From an uncultured Collinsella sp. (lineage in GTDB: Bacteria; Actinomycetota; Coriobacteriia; Coriobacteriales; Coriobacteriaceae): a stretch of DNA of 16,446 nt. The DNA is taken from assembly GCA_900544065.1 (NCBI GenBank), contig UQTR01000041.1, positions 1 through 16,446 on the forward strand, given 5' to 3'. Positions 1 to 4,689 of the stretch are shown piece by piece (the stretch's first letter is position 1; every line of letters begins with the position of its first letter). The position numbers were made by a program, and so were the translations under genes. The notes below the pieces were generated by a model, which worked only from the letters and a program-made list of their open reading frames with translations, was not told the origin of the DNA and did no database searches.

Positions 1-46
1 AGATGTCTTAGGGTCTCGTGGGCTCGGAGATGTGTATAAGAGACAG
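1..46 (+). other. Nextera library adapter remnant (P7 tail, i7 index, Read 2 primer, mosaic end)
   Basis: This is not genomic DNA. Bases 28-46 are the 19-bp Tn5 mosaic end, and bases 13-27 (GTCTCGTGGGCTCGG) are the Nextera Read 2 segment that precedes it. Bases 1-4 (AGAT) match the 3' end of the P7 oligo, and bases 5-12 (GTCTTAGG) fall exactly where the 8-base i7 index sits. From memory that is the reverse complement of CCTAAGAC, listed as N726 in Nextera XT sets; the index name should be verified. Translated, the segment gives the database-contaminant string SLIHISEPTRP on the minus strand and MYKRQ on the plus strand. It was carried into the contig by untrimmed reads. Confidence 0.98.
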
Positions 47-214
47 GCCCTGAACCGTCACCGGGACACGCTCGGCATGGAGCTTTTTCAAAATGGCGCG
101 GACCTCGTCCTCCGTTGTCGGAAACGAGATGCTCGAGGCCTCGCCCGATGTGCGAGACTCATCGCGACCATACTCTTCGAACTCGTCGGTGAAGGGTTTG
201 ATGGTTGCAGACAC
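47..214 (-). CDS. FAD-linked oxidase (PCMH/GlcD-type), N-terminal fragment
   Basis: Only the first 56 codons are present, because the contig runs into adapter at base 47. The start is GTG at 214. A strong Shine-Dalgarno (AGGGGGAG, plus-strand 221-228) lies 6 bases upstream and fixes this start. The peptide has a short acidic N-terminal leader, then SFPTTEDEVRAILKKLHAE and RVPVTVQG. That is the usual opening of the FAD-binding PCMH domain in glycolate oxidase/D-lactate dehydrogenase-like flavoproteins, in which a conserved PTTxxEV segment precedes the Pro-Val-x-x-x-Gly strand that starts the FAD pyrophosphate site. In this family the enzyme oxidises a 2-hydroxy acid with FAD; the substrate cannot be told from this fragment. 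The catalytic C-terminal half is missing, so the exact subfamily is open. It is transcribed away from the surface-protein cluster. Confidence 0.75.
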
Positions 215-560
215 GCGAACTCCCCCTTTAGCTAACTACAGTGTTTGCAGGGAGATGTTACCGCATCGTTTTGTCGACGTGTTCGAGACCGTCTCCATAA
301 TTGGCGATTTTTACGTTCGTGCAATTCGGCGAGCGGCAAGGTTTCCTCGGCAGACGATGCTTTTGACACATGTCGCTTTACCGCCAGCGGCCACGCAATT
401 GTTGCTCGAAAAAAGTTGAAGTAATTTTTACCATCTTTTACCTGCGGAGATGTCAATCCGTCAAGCATTTGGTCAGAAATTGGTCAAGTAGTGACTGATA
501 CGGTCGGCATCGACAGCCAAAACCAATGGAAGTTTTGGCCCCAGAAGCAGGGAGGTTCCC
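215..560. other. Divergent intergenic region, AT-rich in its right half
   Basis: This 346-base gap separates the minus-strand oxidase fragment from the plus-strand surface cluster. No convincing gene lies in it: possible reading frames on both strands lack ribosome-binding sites and resemble no family I know. The stretch around 400-486 is clearly more AT-rich than the surrounding coding DNA and holds two pairs of direct repeats (listed separately). A TTGACA hexamer occurs at 363-368, but no acceptable -10 sits 16-18 bases downstream. A short palindrome, GAGAC-C-GTCTC, lies at 285-295. Promoters for both flanking transcripts should be here, but I could not place one with confidence. Confidence 0.6.
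426..486 (+). promoter_or_regulatory. Two tandem direct-repeat pairs (possible response-regulator boxes)
   Basis: TTTTACC occurs at 426-432 and again at 436-442, a 10-base period. TTGGTCA occurs at 469-475 and again at 480-486, an 11-base period. GTCA cores also occur at 452 and 460. Direct repeats one helical turn apart are the typical target of OmpR/PhoB-type winged-helix response regulators, so this may be the control region of the surface cluster starting at 561. The repeats are seen directly; the regulatory role is inference, and short repeats in AT-rich DNA can arise by chance. Confidence 0.35.
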
Positions 561-857
561 ATGGCATATTACTGGCCCCAGTACGGCGTCGCCATCGAGG
601 TCGACGACGATCCCTATCTCCTGCCTTTCGACGAAGAGGCGTTCCCCGATACGACGGTCTACCACGTCACCACCGATGTTATCTGCGACCCCGAGTCGTT
701 CTCGGCGCTCGCCCACCACATCGCGCGCATCCACAACATCGAGCTCCCTCACGACTTCGACGAGCTCATCTATTCGCGCCGCCTGATGCTTCACATGCTC
801 TTTGGAGCGGACCCGTCCACGTTCGCACGCGTCTACACCACCAAGGACGCCGCATGA
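561..857 (+). CDS. Small soluble hypothetical protein (98 aa), first gene of surface cluster
   Basis: The ATG at 561 is preceded by GGGAGG with a short spacer, and the stop overlaps the next gene's start by four bases (ATGA at 854-857), which supports a real, translationally coupled gene. The product has no signal peptide or membrane segment and is acidic. Its N-terminus, YYWPQYGVAIEVDDDPY, recalls the beta-strand with IEVD of DUF559/Vsr-like PD-(D/E)XK nuclease folds. The later HVTTDVICDPESFSALAHHIA would fit the closing strand and helix of such a fold. The His-containing active-site motifs and the conserved Arg are not evident, so if related it is probably a degenerate, non-catalytic version. 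I do not otherwise recognise it. Its position suggests a cytosolic accessory role for the surface proteins encoded downstream, but nothing demonstrates this. Confidence 0.7.
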   Translation: MAYYWPQYGVAIEVDDDPYLLPFDEEAFPDTTVYHVTTDVICDPESFSALAHHIARIHNIELPHDFDELIYSRRLMLHMLFGADPSTFARVYTTKDAA

Positions 858-1363
858 GCGCGAAGAAGCCGCCCCGCCTTGCAGGACTGGGGCGCCGCAA
901 GAAACTCGTCGTTGTCTGCCTGGCTATCGTCTGCGCCCTCATCGCCGTAGGGCTATACGCCTGGCAGTCGCAGCCCGTGCCCGAAGCGGGCGCCTCAGTC
1001 ACGACGGCAGAAGGTAAATCGCGCCAAGAAATCCAGGATGAGCTCGACGCCATCGTCCGCGACAACATGATGACGATCTCGGTCGCGCCGGTCGCTCAGC
1101 TACAGGAGGACGGCAAGCTGCGCGTCAACGTGCAAAACGTCCAAGACAATAAATTTCCCCAGCGATTCCGCGTCATCCAAAACGACGAGACCATGTACGA
1201 ATCCGGTGTGGTCGAGACCGGCAAGACAATCGAGACGTGCCCCGCCGGCGACATCAAAGAAGGCGAGGCATACATCGAGATCCAGGCACTCGATGCCAAG
1301 ACCCTCGACAGCCACGGCAATCCGACACGTGTCAAGGTACGGGTTGAGCAAGCCGAGAACTAG
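854..1363 (+). CDS. Membrane-anchored extracytoplasmic beta-rich protein (169 aa)
   Basis: The start ATG at 854 overlaps the upstream stop, implying translational coupling. The frame stays open back to 491, but that extension covers the upstream gene. The N-terminus is basic (RRKK at residues 14-17) and is followed by one hydrophobic helix at about residues 18-37. This should anchor the protein with its C-terminus outside. After a helical linker (about 50-70) comes a beta-rich domain (about 70-169) with the sequence YESGVVETGKTIE near residues 115-127. Small membrane proteins linked to secreted surface-protein loci in Gram-positive bacteria often have this 'Y-x-S-G/P-x-x-x-x-G-x-x-I' pattern; I recognise the pattern but not a named family. 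It probably helps display or assemble the secreted proteins encoded just downstream. It has no sortase motif. Confidence 0.85.
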   Translation: MSAKKPPRLAGLGRRKKLVVVCLAIVCALIAVGLYAWQSQPVPEAGASVTTAEGKSRQEIQDELDAIVRDNMMTISVAPVAQLQEDGKLRVNVQNVQDNKFPQRFRVIQNDETMYESGVVETGKTIETCPAGDIKEGEAYIEIQALDAKTLDSHGNPTRVKVRVEQAEN

Positions 1364-1416
1364 CTTTTTCGACCGACGCGGCACCGCACGCAATTCACCA
1401 GCATTCGTCCAATCAT

Positions 1417-1433
1417 CGCGGGGACGGCCCGCG
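1417..1433 (+). repeat. GC-rich hairpin in the 5' region of the secreted-protein gene
   Basis: CGCGGG (1417-1422) pairs perfectly with CCCGCG (1428-1433) around the loop GACGG. It lies 8 bases upstream of the AAAGGA ribosome-binding site of the gene at 1454 and has no following T-run, so it is not a canonical terminator. It could be an mRNA processing or stability element that sets the 1454 gene's expression apart from the two upstream genes, or a chance hairpin in GC-rich DNA. Confidence 0.35.
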
Positions 1434-1453
1434 GCGAATAGAAAGGAACGACC

Positions 1454-2053
1454 ATGGACATCACCAGGAACATGAACGGAGCCAGAGCGCTCGTCGTGGG
1501 CGCAGGGCTCGCGCTCGCGCTCGCAATGGGCGCCGCCCCGACGCCAGCTCTGGCAGCCGGGCGCGTTGGAACCACAAAAGTAATGGTCAGGACCGAGATC
1601 GACAACGTAGAGTTCAAAGTTCCGACGGTTATTCCCTTCGTCGCCAAGGCCGACGGCACGCTTCAGGGCCCCTCAGAAGACGCGACCACCATCGACAATC
1701 ATTCGGCCTACGGCATCCATGTCACCAACATGAAGATCGACGCCATGAACACCTGGACCATTGCCGCCGACGCCAAGGCCGGAACCGCGCAGAATTCCAT
1801 CGACTTTAAGGTCGGCCCCAACGGCGCACTCCAGAACGCCAGCGCCGCAATGCAGGAGACGGGCCTCGATCTTTCCAAGAATGCAGCCTTCGACATGGGC
1901 TACCAGGGCATTGCCGGCGGCACGGACAAAATTAAGCTCAAGACAAGCGGAAACGTCGCCCGCGTCACGCGCGACATCTTCCGCGTAACCGGCGAAGGCG
2001 ATCAGGTTGCAACGATCACCTGGACGGTCGAGCCCGGTGCGCACACGGCATAA
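1454..2053 (+). CDS. Secreted beta-rich surface protein (199 aa)
   Basis: The ATG at 1454 has AAAGGA seven bases upstream. A clear Sec signal peptide covers residues 1 to about 35: a basic start, a hydrophobic core rich in Ala/Leu/Val, and PALAA before the likely cleavage site. The mature protein of about 165 residues has no Cys, no membrane segment and no sorting signal. It reads as alternating beta-strands, with VEFKVPTVIPFVAKADGT, then an 'asparagine-histidine-Ser-Ala-Tyr' turn (IDNHSAYGIHVTNMK) and a final strand ATITWTVEP. That plan is common to secreted beta-sandwich proteins of the WxL or TasA/CalY kind, although no WxL pair is present. I infer a released or non-covalently bound surface subunit that works with the sortase-anchored peptide encoded next. 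It could also be a matrix-type protein. No family is assigned with certainty. Confidence 0.85.
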   Translation: MDITRNMNGARALVVGAGLALALAMGAAPTPALAAGRVGTTKVMVRTEIDNVEFKVPTVIPFVAKADGTLQGPSEDATTIDNHSAYGIHVTNMKIDAMNTWTIAADAKAGTAQNSIDFKVGPNGALQNASAAMQETGLDLSKNAAFDMGYQGIAGGTDKIKLKTSGNVARVTRDIFRVTGEGDQVATITWTVEPGAHTA

Positions 2054-2318
2054 GGCCGTCGCCCTGGCCGCCGCCGTCAGTATCCTAGCGTTTGGGCCAG
2101 CCATGGCCTTTGCCCAGCAAGAACAGGCGCAGGCCGCCACGCAGGTGACGGTCGACCTCTCGGAGCTCGACCGCGGCTGCCGCGAGGAACCGTTGGCTCA
2201 GACAGGCGACAGACGATGGCTCTTGGCAGCAGGCGCCACGGCAGCAGGCGCGGGAACCGCCGGCCTCGGTCTGCACATCAAACGCAGCCAGAAACGAAAC
2301 ACGGACAGGCCACACTAA
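2037..2318 (+). CDS. Miniature sortase substrate with LAQTG sorting signal (93 aa)
   Basis: The chosen GTG at 2037 gives a perfect signal peptide: MRTRHK, a hydrophobic core, and AMAFA before Q27. It overlaps the upstream gene by 17 bases in another frame. The C-terminus is a full cell-wall sorting signal: LAQTG at residues 53-57, a hydrophobic stretch at about 61-81, and the basic tail KRSQKR (82-87). After signal peptide removal and sortase cleavage only some 27-30 residues would remain on the wall, including one Cys (C48). LAXTG is the established recognition sequence of class E sortases in Actinobacteria; no sortase gene is in this window. Small LPXTG peptides of about 100 residues (CscD) occur in Firmicutes Csc/WxL clusters, and this could be an analogous docking peptide. 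Alternatively it is the shortened remnant of a longer anchored protein. Confidence 0.82.
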   Translation: MRTRHKAVALAAAVSILAFGPAMAFAQQEQAQAATQVTVDLSELDRGCREEPLAQTGDRRWLLAAGATAAGAGTAGLGLHIKRSQKRNTDRPH

Positions 2319-2336
2319 ATTAGCTAAGGAGACCCC

Positions 2337-3767
2337 ATGGCATCGAAGAACCTTTTGCCCGTCGTCGCACTCTGCGGCGCGCTCGCAACCGGAACGCCTG
2401 TCGCCGCTTGGGCGACTCCCGTCATGGCAGACTCCTTACCAGCAGCCCTAAGCTCCGCACCAAATCCGTCGAGCGCCATTGCGTGCAAGCGTTTTTCGTT
2501 CGCACAGGCCGCAATCTCAACCTCGGGATGCCTTCGTCGTAATACGGACGGCTCGATAGTCGTGGATATCAATCGTTCGAACAAGGCAAACGGCTCCCAG
2601 GCGGGGTGCGCCGTCTGCACGTGGCGCTCGATTGTGCTCGATGCAGATGGCGATCCGTGCGATTTGGGGTTGCGCATCGATATCGCTTCGGTCGATGACT
2701 CGGCGAACGGAGCGAAGGTCGCCTTCGACGGTGCGTTTTTCGAGAAAGGAGGCGGTATATGTCTGGGCTGCGCCGCCGCGAATGCAGACGATGTGCAGCC
2801 CACCCTCTCATTCACGGCATCGCTGCGGCTGACCAAGGCGGGCACCGATGCCATCGCGGCGGGAGAAGCATCCCTGCTGTTCTACGCCGCCAGTACCGAA
2901 GACACAGACATTCATTTCGAGAAGCCGGCCGGATCGCTCAGCCTTACGCGCGGGACGGAGGCAGGCCCTATTGCGATCGATACCCACACGCTAGGCAGGC
3001 AACGCATTCTTGCCGACCCGGCGCTTCTCGAGATGGAGTGGAACGGATCCGGAGCCGTCGGGATTGTCCCCTCCGCGCTTGACGCCAAGACGCTCCCCTC
3101 AAACGACGAACCCATCAACGCAACCATACAAGAAGAGAGCACGGACAAAGAAGCAGGTGCGGGCGACACGCCGTCGCCGACAAACAGCGTCCCAGCTTCT
3201 TTCGAAGCACCGAATGAGCCCGCTACCGGTCCAAACGATCCCGAGCTCGCGGACAGTCTGAGGCTTGCTGATCCTCAGGAGATCGATGAAGGTAACTGCT
3301 GCGTGCTTGCCGCCCTCGACCACACAGAGGTCATCGATGCTGCAAACATCGAAGTTGCCGCCGCCAATCAGCCCGTCCGCAAGTCGGCCATCATCGCATT
3401 TCCCGAATCCATCGAAGTCGCCTATTTGCCATCGGGCGAGGTCGTGGCCCCAACGCTGCTCACCTTGTTGGGCGCCAAGAATACTCGAAACGAAATTAAA
3501 AAGGTCACGGTTGTCGACCCTGCAACCACCGCTAAACTGCGTCTATACGCCGTTGCCCCAGACGGAGGCAAGACCTTGGAATTCGATGGCGACACACTTC
3601 TAGCCTGGCGACGTCTGGACATTATGCAAGACGTCTCGTATCAGATCGAACTCGAAGGGTTTGATCGTGCCCGCGATGCCAATATCATCGCCGCGGCTAT
3701 TGAATCCCCGCAGCGGCTTATGACACTGCGCTTTGACTACTACCCCTATGTCCCGACAACCACCTGA
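2337..3767 (+). CDS. Large secreted two-domain protein with CxxC pairs (476 aa)
   Basis: The ATG at 2337 follows AAGGAG (2326-2331) by five bases and lies 18 bases after the preceding stop, so it is in the same operon. A signal peptide covers residues 1 to about 31, ending near ATPVMA. Region 1 (about 45-245) is beta-rich and carries seven cysteines at 50, 65, 91, 94, 108, 142 and 145. Four of these form the CxxC pairs CAVC and CLGC. Residues about 255-315 are a Pro/Ser/Thr/Glu-rich linker. Region 2 (about 320-476) starts with a Cys-Cys pair (321-322) and ends in a beta-rich domain closing with LMTLRFDYYPYV. Its FPESIEVAYLPSGEVVAP segment and strand pattern recall the 199-aa secreted protein. 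There is no C-terminal anchor, so retention on the cell would need partners. The function is unknown; a surface adhesin or matrix component is an inference. Confidence 0.85.
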   Translation: MASKNLLPVVALCGALATGTPVAAWATPVMADSLPAALSSAPNPSSAIACKRFSFAQAAISTSGCLRRNTDGSIVVDINRSNKANGSQAGCAVCTWRSIVLDADGDPCDLGLRIDIASVDDSANGAKVAFDGAFFEKGGGICLGCAAANADDVQPTLSFTASLRLTKAGTDAIAAGEASLLFYAASTEDTDIHFEKPAGSLSLTRGTEAGPIAIDTHTLGRQRILADPALLEMEWNGSGAVGIVPSALDAKTLPSNDEPINATIQEESTDKEAGAGDTPSPTNSVPASFEAPNEPATGPNDPELADSLRLADPQEIDEGNCCVLAALDHTEVIDAANIEVAAANQPVRKSAIIAFPESIEVAYLPSGEVVAPTLLTLLGAKNTRNEIKKVTVVDPATTAKLRLYAVAPDGGKTLEFDGDTLLAWRRLDIMQDVSYQIELEGFDRARDANIIAAAIESPQRLMTLRFDYYPYVPTTT

Positions 3768-3790
3768 GGCTTAAATGCTGCGCATCATTC

Positions 3791-3816
3791 CTAATACCAC
3801 TTATATAACGTATTAG
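3791..3816 (+). promoter_or_regulatory. AT-rich inverted repeat downstream of the surface cluster
   Basis: CTAATAC (3791-3797) and GTATTAG (3810-3816) form a perfect 7-base inverted repeat around a 12-base AT-rich centre. No T-run follows, so a terminator is unlikely. The centre contains TATAAC (3804-3809), which resembles a -10 box but has no good -35. It stands out in GC-rich surroundings and could be an operator for the DUF554 gene. A second candidate for that gene's promoter is the extended -10 TGC-TACGAT at 3847-3855, about 30 bases before the start codon. Confidence 0.4.
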
Positions 3817-3885
3817 ATGAGTCGCGATGTGCCTCGCATTTCGTTCTGCTACGATTGCCACGTTGGCATCAATACAGGAGGGCTC

Positions 3886-4602
3886 ATGCCGGGCTTGGGA
3901 ACAATCATCAACGTTGCGCTTTTAGTTGCGGGCGGTCTTTTGGGATTAGCGGGCGGCCGCTTCATTACACCGCGCATCCAAGACACGCTCATGAAAGCAT
4001 CGGGGCTGTGCGTCCTGTTTATCGGCCTGGGCGGCACCATGCAAAAGATGCTCATCATCGATGGAAAGGCGCTAGCGACCACCGGTACCACCATGCTCAT
4101 CGTCTCATTTGCGCTCGGTTCGCTCATCGGCGAGGCCATCAACTTGGAGGCCTCCATCGAGAACCTTGGCGAATGGCTCAAGCGCAAGACTGGCAGTGAG
4201 GGCGATAACGAGTTCACCAACGCTTTTGTCTCGACTTCACTCACCGTGTGCATCGGCGCCATGGCCATTGTGGGATCGATCCAGGACGGCCTGCTCGGCG
4301 ACTGGTCAACGCTTGCCCTCAAGGGCGCACTGGACTGCATCATCGTCTGCACCATGACGGCCTCGCTTGGCCGCGGCTGCATCTTCTCCGCCCTGCCCGT
4401 CGCCGTGTTCCAGGGGACGATCACGTTGTTTGCCGGCGCGCTCTCCCCCATCATGACCACAGCAGCCCTCAACAGCCTTTCGCTCGTAGGCTCCATGCTC
4501 ATCTTCTGCGTCGGCGTCAACCTCATCCGTCCTCAGACCTTCCGCACGGCCAATATGCTTCCCTCCGTCGTCATCGCCGTCATATACGCCCTCCTGTTCT
4601 AA
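3886..4602 (+). CDS. DUF554 family integral membrane protein (238 aa)
   Basis: The start is the ATG at 3886, set by AGGAGGG at 3876-3882. An in-frame ATG at 3817 has no ribosome-binding site and would add a non-hydrophobic leader. The protein is about the usual length for DUF554 (E. coli YqgA type) and consists mainly of hydrophobic helices. The family's hallmark stretch is present as VSTSLTVCIGAMAIVGSIQD, followed by GLLGDWSTLALKGALD, and the C-terminus LPSVVIAVIYALLF also fits. The Gly-rich first helix (LLVAGGLLGLAGGRF) is typical as well. It is a multi-pass inner-membrane protein, and the family's transported substrate or role is not established. It looks like a single-gene unit: 118 bases separate it from the surface cluster and 87 bases from the TerB operon, each gap holding promoter-like sequence. 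Confidence 0.93.
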   Translation: MPGLGTIINVALLVAGGLLGLAGGRFITPRIQDTLMKASGLCVLFIGLGGTMQKMLIIDGKALATTGTTMLIVSFALGSLIGEAINLEASIENLGEWLKRKTGSEGDNEFTNAFVSTSLTVCIGAMAIVGSIQDGLLGDWSTLALKGALDCIIVCTMTASLGRGCIFSALPVAVFQGTITLFAGALSPIMTTAALNSLSLVGSMLIFCVGVNLIRPQTFRTANMLPSVVIAVIYALLF

Positions 4603-4609
4603 ATCTATC

Positions 4610-4679
4610 AACGCAGCGGTATCTCGAACATCTGTTTGATGCTGTGCTATGATATGAGGTCACCGTAGCTGCGTTCGAG
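4610..4679 (+). promoter_or_regulatory. Extended -10 promoter bracketed by nested inverted repeats
   Basis: TGC-TATGAT at 4645-4653 is an extended -10 (5 of 6 in the hexamer). CGAACA at 4625-4630, 17 bases upstream, is a weak -35 (3 of 6). Transcription would start near 4660, about 30 bases before the GTG at 4690. Around this core, AACGCAGC (4610-4617) pairs with GCTGCGTT (4668-4675), and CTCGAAC (4623-4629) pairs with GTTCGAG (4673-4679). The two right arms overlap. Arms on both sides of the promoter suggest an operator for a dimeric regulator of the TerB-ATPase-helicase operon. The left arms lie upstream of the predicted start, so an RNA hairpin is less likely. Confidence 0.5.
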
Positions 4680-4689
4680 AGGAGGAGCG

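Noticed and set aside
32..235. Plus-strand frame beginning MYKRQ
   Set aside because: It starts inside the Nextera adapter; MYKRQ is a known contaminant string.
232..468. 78-codon minus-strand frame in the first intergenic region
   Set aside because: There is no ribosome-binding site and no familiar motif, and it covers the AT-rich repeats that look regulatory.
491..853. Upstream extension of the 854-1363 frame
   Set aside because: It overlaps the 98-aa gene fully, is Arg/Pro/His-rich, and the true start at 854 immediately gives a membrane-anchor sequence.
1454..2053. Calling the secreted 199-aa protein a WxL protein
   Set aside because: No Trp-x-Leu pair of the required kind is present; only the general beta-rich secreted plan is similar.
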